From Lepas anatifera (lineage: Eukaryota > Arthropoda > Thecostraca > Lepadidae): a stretch of DNA of 64,000 bases. The stretch covers positions 1 to 64,000 of the forward strand of contig JAOTON010002066.1 of assembly GCA_034440635.1 (NCBI GenBank), written 5' to 3'. Position numbers and translations under genes: made by a program. A model generated the notes under the pieces. That model had not been told where the DNA came from. It saw only the letters and a list, made by a program, of their open reading frames with translations, and did not search any database. Positions 13,905-24,938 of the stretch are shown in pieces. The stretch's first letter is position 1; each line of letters opens with the position of its first letter.

Positions 13905-16900
13905 CTACGAATCGTCATCACTGTCAAAATCCAGCCTTCCAGGCACCTGGATCGTCTCACTGTCCAGCCCCACGTCGTCCGTGTCCAGCCGTTCCAGGCC
14001 GTGCCTCACCCCCTCCAGGTCGGCGTCCACGGGAGTCACCCCCAGCTGCGGGTTCATGTACTGGACCTGCTCCTCCGGGAAGCGGTGCTGCAGCAGCACG
14101 TGCCGCGCCGACGCCGCGGCCACCATGTCGGAGATGTAGCCGAACCAGTAGATCACCATGCCGGGCCCGAACCTGCAGACACGTCAGCGTGGCACTGTAC
14201 AGGGATAAAACACGGATCCCGGCAGCAGACTGCGCCCGAAACCAGACAGTTGCAGGGGAAATAAACGTTGATTTGCGCCGAGAAACCACGCCGTAAAATT
14301 TGGAACCTCCCGCCATGTGCGTAAGTTTTCCAACCCAGAATACATAACGTGAAGTCACGGACAGAGCAGAGCGGCGGCATCGCCATCAAAACATTCAGGG
14401 CGAACCAGTCAGTCCTCTACGTTTCCCCTAGACTTTTGGGTATAAAGTGTGCAAAAGTCCGTAACGTATGATGGGATTGCTTTGAAACCGTGGGCAACTT
14501 CCAACAGTTTTAAGGATTGACAAAAATGTTATTTGATTCGGGAACTGTTCCGCAGAAAGTATTACCGAATTGTCAAGGAAAAAAACATTATAAACAAAGT
14601 GTATTTACTTGATATCTACGAAAAAGCGTAAAAATTATACGCGTTTCTAACGCTGCGTAAATTTTCTAGTATGGCGCACGGCGGAAAATTGATCATTGTC
14701 TGAAACCCCACTGCGTAAGAATTGTACCTTACACAATAATTATTTTCCCCTGGAAATACAAAATTTCCAGCCATTGGTGCATGATATGATTTCATCAATA
14801 ACGTAATCGGGTGAATGTGATATCACCTATTTATATTCTGTATTGGAGCACTTCGGCACATTTACTAATCCAGTGCAACCGCACCGACCCCAGCTCACAG
14901 GAAGAGGTCAATCTTGGAAAATCCACTAAACTTTTTCGAATTTTAAGCCCTGATGGCGAGCAAACAAGACAAGAGCTCTGCCGCAATTCCCGGCCGGCGC
15001 GGCACCACGACCCAGTTTTCCCGGACGGATGAAAGGTACCACGCACAAAATGGCACGGGCCATGATCCTGAGAAAAAAATTCATTCAGCGGCGTCACAAG
15101 CTCGACACCCGTGCGAAAAACTCACCTGCTCCAGTACTTTTCGTACTGCTCTGTCATGTACCCCTCGTGGGACTCGTCGTCGCCGAAGGAGGCCTTGCTC
15201 TCAATCCAGTTCACCACGCAGCCGTTTACCGCTGTAACGGACGGCGGCATTCAGCACGGACTCAGCGCGGATCGCCGGTGGCAGGGGGGGTGGTCAGCGG
15301 GCGCCATCTGGGCCAGAGGCGTCAATTCCTACGGCGTGAACTATCAGAGGGGCGTACATTTGCATCGTGGGGGGTGACATGCTTCAGGAGGCGGTAAGGC
15401 GCGGTGTGTGTGTGGGCGCGGAGGGGAGTGGTTCAATCTGAGGACACACACGTTGGGACGGGGTCGGTAGAGGTGAATTTTTATTTTTTCCTCTGCGAAC
15501 GGTACGTTCTGGAACAAATAACATATCGGTCACGTGGTTTCACGACATGGTAGAACCATGTTACCCCAAAGCTCGTCACCTAGTCTTAGCATTGAAAAGT
15601 AATCGAACCGACCAAAAGTAACGCAACCGAGCTGTACTTGTGCTCCGCTAGCAAGGAGGGAGTCTTCCAGTTTAAAGGGCCGGCTGCTGTGCAAAATGTA
15701 AAGTTGCTTAGAACATATTTCCAGATATTTTTCCAAGGACATATATGTATCTTAATATCTAAAAATATTAAGAAACTGCTTCAGCTAGGAATTCCCAGTT
15801 GAGCTTGTGTCGCATGAAACGGACAGGCATGTGTAAATCAATTAAACCAATTAAAAAATAAACCATCTTTCTGCAAACAAAGTTTGGGCAGCCCGCCGCA
15901 ACAAAAACAACTCCCCGAGGGGAGCAGCAGCTTCCTACCCACCGATGGGGACGTCCAGGAGGATGTCGGGCGTTTTGTCGTGGCCGCGCCGCCGGAGATC
16001 CTCCTCGTCCAGGAAGGGGATGTCCAGGAGCCGCAGTCGACGCTTCAGAAGGATCTCGTGCTCCTGCCCCACCGTACTGCCGGGGCGGGTACCACCCGTT
16101 CAGCACACTGCGGTACCAGTACAGACACATTCACCGGCGAACCATCGCTACACATCCGCTGCACGGAACATGCGGATCCAGGGAGCACAGGGGAGCGTGC
16201 GCCCCCTCCCTGTTCAAGCAGGGCACCCTGATGGTGAGCTAAAGCCTACCCCCAACCCATGGTGCCAGCAGAGGCGCCCACGCGACGCGAATGTGGGGCC
16301 CTGATAGGCTTACTGTTTGACGGGAGCTCACCGGGTGCTTACTGTCTCAAAAGTCCTCACTGAGTGCTCACTGGGTGCTTACTGTTTGACGAGTGCTCCC
16401 TGCCCTGACTACTTACTGTTTGATGAGCTCCGCTAAGGGGTCCGTAGCCGGTGTCGCGCAGCACACACAGCCGGACCTCGGTGGCCACACGGGCGTCCTT
16501 CAGCTCCATCTCCGGCTGCTTCACCAGCTTGGCCAGCCTCTCGCGCTTGGCTCGGTCCGGCAGCGCGCGGTACTCCTCATCAGTGGCGTTGGCGTGACAG
16601 TTGAGCACGAACTTGGCCAGCAGCGCCGGCGCCAGCTGCAGCCGGGTGGCCATCCGCAGCAGAACGCCCACCTCCTCCCCGGCCTCCAGCGACGCCTTGA
16701 ACCTGCCGTGCAGGCGGGAGCGTCAGACGGCGCCGCCGGCAGCAGGCTGTCGGCGGTGCCGGCCCGCGCGGTCCCCAGGCACGGAGCTGGTAACCGCAGT
16801 AACGAACCCAGCTGACCTGTACGGACTTGGAGCACCCGGAGGTCACGGACATAGCACCATAGCCCGGGGAGCATAGCATAGCAGGACACAGCAGGATATA

Positions 16901-17379
16901 GCCTGGAGAAACAAGCATTGATTGGTGTTTTAGGGCACGTACGCTTCTTTGGCTATGTGTGGAGAAACAAGCATGACACTGCAAATTTAACCTAATGCCT
17001 AAGAGCACAAAAAGAAAGAGCAGATTTAACATAAACTACACACTACCTAGCCGATTAATTACGCACCTAACCTAACCCCACCAAGAAAAACAAGTTAATT
17101 ATTGATTGATTCGTTCGGCTCAAGATCGCTCCTCTGCGTGAGCCTCTGCACTAATAACACGTCCGCCCATACTCACTCAGCGTAGTATTTGGCGATGATG
17201 TGTGGCTTGTTGTGCTGGAATATCGTTCTCTTGGTGTGCCTGACATACTCGTGGCATGCGATGCTACCCAGTGTGTTGCGGCCGATCCCCTTGAAGGAGA
17301 GCTGCCGATTCGACAAGGGCAGCTCCTGCCGCGAGATCCAGCGGATAACTGCGTCGTATTCCTCGCGGTCCAACGCCAT
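13905..17379 (-). CDS. CDIN1: CDIN1 (C15orf41) homologue, TPD-family nuclease, five exons
   Basis: Minus-strand exons: 17379-17177, 16702-16417, 16076-15943, 15231-15126 and 14172-13905. Each has GTNNGT donors and CAG/CAG-like acceptors, and all phases agree once one surplus base in exon 2 is discounted (about 331 residues). The start is [14 protein letters not shown]; the stop follows [11 protein letters not shown]. Diagnostic blocks are [25 protein letters not shown] then [50 protein letters not shown], and [24 protein letters not shown] and ESK are the TPD and ExK catalytic signatures of the PD-(D/E)XK nuclease fold. In vertebrates this protein binds codanin-1 and is linked to congenital dyserythropoietic anaemia type I. 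The C-terminal tail is longer and more acidic than in vertebrates. Confidence 0.9.
16305..16422 (-). repeat. Repeated 5' splice-site-like motif beside the CDIN1 exon 2 donor
   Basis: In transcript sense, TCAAACAGTAAG occurs at the true donor and at two intronic sites, plus a variant TGAGACAGTAAG, all within about 120 bp. Linking GTGAGCACTC-type words repeat too. This is a short tandem duplication carrying decoy GTAAG sites. Confidence 0.7.
16417..16702 (-). CDS. CDIN1: CDIN1 exon 2 with 1-nt frame break
   Basis: 286 nt, where phases at the two junctions require 285. The frame changes inside DTGYGP|LAELIK, exactly at GGGG 16437-16440 (CCCC in the transcript). Reading across the run gives the conserved YGPL...IKH junction of CDIN1, so one base too many is inferred. 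Confidence 0.8.
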
Positions 17380-17622
17380 GGCGACACACAGACCTGGCTC
17401 TGTGCCAGCACTGTAGAAGCAAGAAGAGAACCTGCGGTGCTAGTTCAGACCTGCAATAACCCAGATGTGCTACTTATTGTTCTCTTGTTTATAAGAGTCC
17501 AACAATCAATCCACTTGAATTCCCTGCATCATAATTGATACTGGCCCATGTAACAAAAGTTTAGAAATAAAAAACACTGTCACAGCTGGTGATGAACCCT
17601 TATAATGGCAAAACATTATTTA

Positions 17623-17667
<45 letters not shown>

Positions 17668-17984
17668 TTCATCACAATAGTGACAATAATATCAGAATAG
17701 TTCACAACAGGAACAGACACCCATGAACAGACATATATGTTAAATCTGAAAAATAATTTTAATTCAAACTGACCCAAAATCCCAGGTCATTCCATTGATA
17801 AGCTAAACAGGAAATATAAAGGAAAACATATGCCCATATACATAACTTTAATCACCTTGGTGCTCTTCTCGGGCTCCATCCTCGTTTTTGGCGAATGATT
17901 CAGAGCCGATTTGAACGAGAGACTCGTCGCCCTACACCACTTTATGGTTATCAACCTGATAACTTATGGCTGTAAATTAATTAC
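17380..17984. other. CDIN1 upstream region and (AT)n microsatellite
   Basis: The presumed promoter and 5' UTR of CDIN1 lie directly above 17379. A perfect AT dinucleotide run occupies 17626-17664. Nothing else is supported. Confidence 0.6.
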
Positions 17985-18637
17985 AGTTCAGGTCAGGTGA
18001 ATGGGTTCTAATATGATTTTCACGCCCATGTGAGACAATTTTGTTATTCTTAAATATGGATGACAAAGTCAGGGAAAAAGGCAGCTCCTATCGCAGCCCC
18101 AGGTCGAGCTTCCTCCTCATTCAAAAGTGCTTCGAAATACAAGCCACTTTTGCTACAAGCCATGACCTCTCCATTGGAATTACATGGGAAAATTGTTTTA
18201 ACTGAATAACTTAGTAACGGATGGTGATACAACATTTCTTTTAACTGCATTATATTTTCCTTGTCTTTGCGGTTCTAATGAGATGCATTTTATCTAATTT
18301 GACCTAGCAAGGTCATGCTAAATATTTCATTCGATTCGGCTTGCTGCGACGATTCATACAGTTCAAATTGTTGTGCTCTATCTTTACTTGTTCAGATGGA
18401 TCACCGAAAAACTTTCATTTACATGTTAGCCCTATGGCGGCATGTTTTGACCTCTAGTGACCATAAATGAAACCTGACAAAAAATGGTGCAAATATTTTC
18501 GATGGGGAAGTGGATGGGCTACCCAACGCAGTTTACCGTTCTTCGCTACCTAGCGTAGTTCTCGAGATCTTTGAGGGGCGGGCACCCGCCCCCTCCCGTC
18601 AAAGCGAAGGTGGCTCAGACCCCCGTCAATGTGCGTG
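17985..18637 (+). mobile_element. TTAA MITE, AGGTCA-rich family (copy 2, 5'-degenerate)
   Basis: The right end is intact: CCCCCGTCAATGTGCGTG then TTAA at 18638-18641. It shares GACCTAGCAAGGTCA, CATTCGATTCGGCTTGCTG and CTATCTTTACTTGTTCAGAT with the copies at 41263 and 51543. The left end cannot be delimited. Confidence 0.72.
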
Positions 18638-18770
18638 TTAAAGGGAAATACACTAAAAATTTGTTTTTGGTGGTTTCTTGTTATCCAAAAATCATGCTTA
18701 TGAAACTGTCAATTTTTTGTATCTTCGGCAAAATTTTGGGAGCCCACCTAACTATTCTTCAAAAATGTTA

Positions 18771-18888
18771 ACGATACCGATGACAGGCTGGAACCTGCTC
18801 TTCATCTCTTAGTTTTTGAAAGTTATTTTACGATACCGATGACAGGCTGGAACCTGCTTTTCATCTCTTAGTTTTTGAAAGTTATTTT
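18771..18888. repeat. Two-copy 59-bp tandem duplication
   Basis: Units 18771-18829 and 18830-18888 both start ACGATACCGATGACAGGCTG and end GAAAGTTATTTT. They differ at one base (CTC versus CTT). Confidence 0.93.
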
Positions 18889-19047
18889 AAGTTTTTAAAA
18901 TAATATTTTTTTCTAATAAAAATGTTATTCCGTATTTGAATTAATTTTAAATGGTCCTTAGAAACTGCAAAATGAATCAGTGTGCCGAAGAAATGGAGTA
19001 TAAAATAAGTACTCAAGAAAGTTTTAATTACTGGCAGATAACTTTTG

Positions 19048-19112
19048 ACAGCCGTAGTCTAGTAGTCTTCATTCCTGCCTCTCACACGGGAAGCCCGGGA
19101 TTCCAATCCAGG
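19048..19112 (+). tRNA. tRNA-Glu-like relic (pseudogene or SINE head)
   Basis: GTAGTCTAGTAG resembles the tRNA-Glu D arm, GCCTCTCACACGGG an anticodon arm with CTC, and CCCGGGATTCCAATCC the T arm/B box. The acceptor ends do not pair and the D-loop GGTTAGG is lost, so it is not a working tRNA. Confidence 0.5.
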
Positions 19113-19345
19113 AAGATGCAGTTTTACTGTTGCAAGCCAATTTCAGAGTTTCTGCTTGCCTACTTGTTTATTCCTACAAGTAGATGGAGGAGCTATTCTA
19201 GGGCCAAATTTTCCTGGTTATAGTTTGCACCTAGGTAGATGAAGGGGGTGGAGATATGAGCCCAAAAGATTTTCCGGTGTAGCGCATTTTTACATGCAAT
19301 GTGGTACCGGCTTGATCTTAAGCTCCCTCCGATGCTTCCCCATCC

Positions 19346-19594
19346 CATAGGCTGATCCAGGATTGCCCATCGGGGGGGCGCCATCCGGACCAGGGGGCGC
19401 CACTTTTGACCGGTAAAACCTATCAGGTGGGCGCAAAATCCTATCGGTGGACGCCGATTTTCGCATCCTGGGGGAGATGGGAAGCGACATTTCGGGGGCG
19501 CCATCGACCTTTCACGGGGACGCTGTGACCATTTCAGGGGGTGCCCAAGGTTGATGGGGGCACGTGCCCCCTTTTCCCCCTGGATCCACCTATG
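19346..19594 (+). mobile_element. hAT-type MITE, family C copy 2
   Basis: 249 bp from CATAGGCTGATCCAGG to CCTGGATCCACCTATG with a perfect 8-bp duplication CCCCATCC (19338-19345, 19595-19602). This fixes family C as hAT-like. Confidence 0.92.
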
Positions 19595-20054
19595 CCCCAT
19601 CCGTCGAATTTTCCTCCATTGGAAACCAGTTCCCCTGTTTTCTTCCTGCTTTGAGACGTTGTTTGCCTTTCAAAAAAAAAATGGTGTGCCCTTTGCGGAA
19701 AATCCTTATGGATCCCTGACTGGTATTTGTACCAACCAGGAACCATGACAGAACATGACAAGAACATGCCGAAGAACATCACAGCCTATCGGAAGAGCCT
19801 GTCTTCATGCATATGGGGGGGTTGGGTGAAGGCCCCTTGCGGCCCATCCACGCTGGGCCAGCACCAACAAGGGTCAACCAAATGTGCACCAGGCGCCCTC
19901 TATGTGGGGCACCAGGGGCCGTCTCCTCTCGCTGCTGGGTCGCTGTAGCACAGTGACCCGTTATTCCGATGTTACCTGGCTTCTAGCCCCATTGATGGTG
20001 CACAGGGCACATGACAGAATGATGAGCGCCGTAGAGTTGTGCATTTCAGAATTT

Positions 20055-20210
20055 TCTTGAGTCGACTCAACTCAACTCAAGTGCTGAGAGTGGTTGACTC
20101 AACTCCAACTCATGATCAAGAGTTCAGTGAGTCAACTCAACTCTGACTCAAGGCTGAATTCATCTGACTTAACTATGACTCCACTCAACTCAAACTTTGA
20201 CTCATTTGCA
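20055..20210. repeat. Degenerate GAGTCAACTC simple repeat
   Basis: Many irregularly spaced TGACTCA/GAGTCAACTCAA words. Low-complexity DNA with no coding signal. Confidence 0.75.
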
Positions 20211-20399
20211 AAATGAAATAAATGATAAATATAAAAATAAGAAATAAATCAATAAACCAGCAAAAATCAAGATGTTCAGAAAGTCTGACACAAAACGAAA
20301 TTTAATGGAAACATAATTAATTAATTGGCATTCAATTATTGGTTAACAATTAGCTAGCAACCACCTGATCTGATCTGATATAAACTTTCAGATTTTTTG

Positions 20400-21375
20400 G
20401 AGGCCACTAGGCCTGTTGGCTCTGGTCTTCCACAAACTCTTTGTATATGGGACCTAGCTCAGTCTTACTCAGGGACTTTTCCTGAGAAGAAGGGAAGACT
20501 GGCCAATTACTGCCAGTAGAAAGGTGAAGGAGGACTACTCCGGGCACTCTGAGACATCATACATGACAAGGGCCCAGTAGACGTCGAGCTTGGCCTTAAA
20601 CTGGTCAACAGTGTTGACACTCGCCACCAAGTAAGGCGGGGCGTTCCAATCATTGACTATCCGAACCCAGAAAAATGTGTGACTGTCTCGAAACTGCATT
20701 AGGTTTCAACACCTTCCATGGGTGTCCACGAATGTGAGAGCCTCTATCCAAGAGGAATAACTGGGAACACCTCTGATCTAAAAGCCATGAAGTAGCTGGA
20801 AGACCCTAAACATATCCCCTCAATGACGCCTGTAGTAGAGATAGGGAAGCCTAAAGGCATGCAAGCGCTCGGGATACGATAAACCTCTCAATGTGCTGAT
20901 CATGCCAGTGGCCCAACGCTGGACCCTCTGGACCAGCATCTGATCGGAATGGTTAAAGGGCCCCCAGCAACTATTACTTTATTCCAGCAATGGACGGACC
21001 AACGTCTTGTACAGAAGAGACAAAGTAAAGGTATCAGTATTGGCGAACAACTTCTTGATGACTCCCAATACTCTGTTTGCTTTAGACAGAGGGTGCTACC
21101 TGCTGCTGGAACTTGAGACCCCTATCCATAATGACACCTAGGTCTCTCTCATTGTCCGTTTCATTCAGTGTAGTGCCGCTCATCTGGTATATGTGAGGTG
21201 TGTTGTTGTTCCTGATGTGCAAGACAACACATTTCTCTTTTTTGAATGGCATCTGCCGTGTGGACGACCAGGTCTTCACTTGGTCGATATCCAACTGGAG
21301 GGAGTCTACTGAAGAGATTTGATCCACTCGGGCAATGGCATAAAGTTTGGTGTCATGTGCGAAAATCTCTGTGTG
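20400..21375 (-). mobile_element. 5'-truncated CR1-like retrotransposon (RT C-terminus and 3' UTR)
   Basis: The minus strand encodes LQLDIDQVKTWSSTRQMPFK, then NERDLGVIMDRGLKFQQQ, homologous to LQRLESWSVRWLLPF and EKDLGVFMDEELKFRR of the full CR1 at 22076. Downstream frames continue with the VIKKLF..LLYKTLVRPLLE-type RT thumb, with breaks. 5' truncation is usual for CR1. Confidence 0.8.
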
Positions 21376-21965
21376 AAAATCTTTAAAAACATGATATAAA
21401 CTGAATTTGTTGGGATAGTATACCTAGGTATTTTTTTCTGTTAAGGAATGAGGCTAGGTAATATATATATCAAAATTAATATGCCAATAGTTTAATCAAA
21501 ATTTAAGCCACATTTACTAGAATGCCTAGTTGCATTTGCTAATTCTAAGAATTACAGAAAACCCTAAACAACATATACAATTTCAATTTATGACAAATGA
21601 CAATAGCAATGAAAATTCTATCGACTTTATTGTGTTGAATTTAAATATATTCATACTTTAAACCCAATCCATTTTCAACTTCAGTCAGAACTAGAGGTGG
21701 GAGTTTCAGGCAATTTTGCAGGCCCGGGTCCGGGCCCGGCCAGCTGCTGATTTTAGAAGCCCGTCACAAGCCCGGTTTGTGGAAGAAATGGATTATCAAG
21801 CCGGGAAGGCCCGGTATCATGGAAAACCATTAAAGACTATATACAAAATTTATTTACTTTAAAGCTGTTTCAAATATATGTTTTAAGCCAATTTATCCTG
21901 TAAAAAAATTTGGTTTCACCCAAAACCATATCAAAAAGGTGCATGTAGCATCAGTAGCCTCAGCT
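21376..21965. other. AT-rich spacer with a GGCCCGGG-rich patch
   Basis: At 21690-21790, CTAGAGGTGGGAG is followed by GGCCCGGG/AGCCCG words. The same arrangement occurs inverted at 42110-42195, probably ends of another TIR family. Otherwise featureless. Confidence 0.45.
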
Positions 21966-22075
21966 ATCTTAATACCTTACCTTAGATACCTTAGATGGTC
22001 GGGACTTTATAAGGCACACCAGGTGCCTGTCTTGCCCGTTCTCATCGAGCTCAGGACGTGTTTCATTACAGAAGG

Positions 22076-24919
22076 CTAGGTCGGGAATGTGTACATATGC
22101 TCTGCCCAGAACTTATCGATACTGTTCTTGAAGGAGTTCGTCGAAGGTGACTCCACCACCCATGCCGGGAGGCTGTTCCAGTCCGAGATTGTGCGTACTC
22201 CAAGGTGGTTCCTCCTTACTCTTGTGACTGCTTGAGGCTTCCCCACTTTGAAACGGTGCCCTCGAGTGGAGACTTCAGGAGGGTCCAGGAAGAACTCCTC
22301 TCTGGTCACCCCCAGCAGGCCGTGCATGAGTTTGTACACAAACAACATGTCACCTCTCTTGCGTCTATACCAGAGGGATGGAAGCTTCAGAGCACAGAGT
22401 CTCTGCTCATAATCGAGGTTCTGTAGAGAGGGCACCAGTCTTGTTGCACGGCGCTGCACTCTCTCCACCAGGAGCTGATCAGCCTTATTAAACGGACCCC
22501 ACACCACATTGGCATACTCCAAGTGTGGGCGCACTAAGGCCTTGTACAAAAGTGGGAGCACCTGTTGATCTATGTGAACGAAAGATCTCCTAATGACACC
22601 CAGAATTTGGCTGGCCTTCGAAACAGCTGCAGCAGCATGCCTCCTGAACTTGAGCTCTTCATCCATGAACACACCCAGATCCTTTTCAGTGGCCTGTGCT
22701 GCAAGTTCACGACCCTTCATACTGTATACAAGGTGTTCATTAGCCCGCCCAATGTGCAGGACACTACACTTAGATACATTGAAAGGCAGAAGCCACCTTA
22801 CAGACCAGGATTCGAGTCGTTGTAGATCTTCCTGCATATCTCTCCATCCATCTTGACTGGCTACATCCCTGAACAGTTTGGTGTCATCAGCAAAGAGACG
22901 GACATTGCATGACAATCCCTCTGGCAAATCGTTGATGATCATCACAAACAGGGTTGGGCCCAGCACAGATCCTTGAGGTACGCCACTGGTGACTGGTGCC
23001 CAATCGGAGAGTGCTCCATTTACCCTTACTCTCTGTCTTCTTCCAGTAAGAAATGCCTTAATCCAGTTCAGGACAGAGCCTCTCACGCCAAGGCCACACA
23101 GCTTCCTGATGAGTCGCTTGTGGGGCACAGAATCGAAGGCCTTTGCAAAATCAAGATAAGCCACATCAACAGGTTTCCCTTCCTCTAGGAGCTTGGTCCA
23201 GATTTCTAGGGAACTAAGCAACTGAGTGGTGCAGGACCTCTTAGGTACAAAACCGTGCTGTGTGTTGGTCATCAGGCCAGATTCTTCCATGTGGGCAAGT
23301 AAGGCATCCCTGATAATAGACTCCATGACCTTGGAGGGTACAGAGGTTAGGCTAATGGGTCGGTAGTTAGATGGGTCACACTTTCCTCCTTTCTTGAAAA
23401 TCGGAACCACCTCCGCAACTTTCCAATCGTCCGGCAGATTGCAGGTCTCAAGGGATTTCCTGAACACAGAGCAAAGTGGAATGCAAAGGGTGGCCGCTGC
23501 CTCTTTGAGCACCCGAGGAGGCAACCCATCAGGTCCAGCAGAGGACGAGCACTTTAGACGTTGTAGTTTGGACTCAACCATAGCTGGGGTAATGTTGATG
23601 TTTTCAAGAATGTTTCCATGTCCTTGTCCATCCATGCCAGGAGCCTCCTCGCTAGTGCCCTCGACAGTGAATACACTGGAGAAAAACGTGGAGAGGATCG
23701 CAGCCTTCTCTTCATCACTTGTAGTAGTTGTTCCATCTACTCTGTGTAGGTCCTGAATCTTTTCCCTGGTTTTGACCTGGCTACGAGTATAAGTCCAGAA
23801 GGCCTTGGGATTTTCCTTTACTTGACTGGCAACTTTTCTCTGGTGCTCCTGTCGCAGACGTCTGGAAAGTCTCCTAAGGTCATTTCTTCGCCTCCTGTAG
23901 GTCTCCCAATGAATAATTTTTTCACTCTCAGTAGATGCTGTCTTGTAGTTATGCCAAAATTTTTTCTTTTGCTTCACAATCCTCATAGCTTCTCTGTTCA
24001 TATAATGTCTCCGGTTCCTTCGTTGGGGTGGCTTAGCTGGAATACAAAGACCTATCATTCTTCTTACTTCATGAAGAAAATGATCATACTCTTGCTGCAT
24101 CCCGAGTCGATGCCCAAACTGCCAGTCAACCTCCTGCGCCAAGCCCCTCAGCCTGTCATAGTCACCTCTGAAGAGAGCCCGTTTGGGGTGATCAACTACT
24201 TTTCTAGTCACTTTTTGGCAGGAAAGCTTCATGCTGAGGCAGAGGTGATCGCTACTCCCCAACCCAGGGAGGTAGTGGAGCTCCTCCAACATGTCCTCGT
24301 TCATCGACAGAATGAGGTCCAAAATGTGCGGAGTTTGACCATGACGGTACCTGGTTGGCTTGTCAACATGTTGCACAAGAAACCCATCTCTGATAGACTC
24401 AAGGAACAAATGGGAGACATGGTTCGGAGAGTCAAGGGACATACCAATTTCCCAATCAATGTTAGGAAAATTGAAATCTCCTACAAGAAGCAGGTGTTGG
24501 GGCCTAGCTGCTGTCACTGTCTCAAGGAGTCTACAAAGAGCAGAGTTATTTTCTGGAGAACAACATGGACTTCTGTAGATACACCCCAACAACAAAGATT
24601 GGTTGCCAATGAGTCGAACCTTCACCCATAGATGCTCCGAGAACTCCATGCCGCAGAAAGACACCTCTTGGCAGTGGAGGTTCTCCTTAACAAAAATTGC
24701 CAAACCGCGGACTGAAGAAGAGCCCAATCTTGGTAATGATGGTTCAAAATTGAGGTGCATCGTGTAATTAGGTAGACTAATGCAGGTTCTTCCAATAGGA
24801 GCAGTGCTTGCTTTGGGAAGGACTTCTGTTATCATTATCACATCTGGCTCATCTTGGGAAATCAACAAAGTCAGTTCATCCCGTTTGTTCGGGAACTGGT
24901 CAGCGTTAGTATATAACAC
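22076..24919 (-). CDS. CR1 ORF2: APE-type endonuclease and reverse transcriptase
   Basis: 947 uninterrupted residues. The endonuclease is N-terminal: MLYTNADQFPNKRDEL, LLLVGDFNFPNIDW (about 140-155), GSSDHL (about 225). The RT spans about 490-760: VVPIFKKGG, YRPISLTSV, YLDFAKAFDSVPH, SGVPQGSVLGP, LFADD at about 675. It ends with the conserved CR1 tail (FKNSIDKFWAEH). There is no RNase H, as expected for CR1. It nicks target DNA and copies the element RNA by target-primed reverse transcription. The true start may be a few codons upstream of the first Met. Confidence 0.93.
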   Translation of the reverse strand: MLYTNADQFPNKRDELTLLISQDEPDVIMITEVLPKASTAPIGRTCISLPNYTMHLNFEPSLPRLGSSSVRGLAIFVKENLHCQEVSFCGMEFSEHLWVKVRLIGNQSLLLGCIYRSPCCSPENNSALCRLLETVTAARPQHLLLVGDFNFPNIDWEIGMSLDSPNHVSHLFLESIRDGFLVQHVDKPTRYRHGQTPHILDLILSMNEDMLEELHYLPGLGSSDHLCLSMKLSCQKVTRKVVDHPKRALFRGDYDRLRGLAQEVDWQFGHRLGMQQEYDHFLHEVRRMIGLCIPAKPPQRRNRRHYMNREAMRIVKQKKKFWHNYKTASTESEKIIHWETYRRRRNDLRRLSRRLRQEHQRKVASQVKENPKAFWTYTRSQVKTREKIQDLHRVDGTTTTSDEEKAAILSTFFSSVFTVEGTSEEAPGMDGQGHGNILENINITPAMVESKLQRLKCSSSAGPDGLPPRVLKEAAATLCIPLCSVFRKSLETCNLPDDWKVAEVVPIFKKGGKCDPSNYRPISLTSVPSKVMESIIRDALLAHMEESGLMTNTQHGFVPKRSCTTQLLSSLEIWTKLLEEGKPVDVAYLDFAKAFDSVPHKRLIRKLCGLGVRGSVLNWIKAFLTGRRQRVRVNGALSDWAPVTSGVPQGSVLGPTLFVMIINDLPEGLSCNVRLFADDTKLFRDVASQDGWRDMQEDLQRLESWSVRWLLPFNVSKCSVLHIGRANEHLVYSMKGRELAAQATEKDLGVFMDEELKFRRHAAAAVSKASQILGVIRRSFVHIDQQVLPLLYKALVRPHLEYANVVWGPFNKADQLLVERVQRRATRLVPSLQNLDYEQRLCALKLPSLWYRRKRGDMLFVYKLMHGLLGVTREEFFLDPPEVSTRGHRFKVGKPQAVTRVRRNHLGVRTISDWNSLPAWVVESPSTNSFKNSIDKFWAEHMYTFPT

Positions 24920-24938
24920 TAGGAAGTCACCAGTGTCC

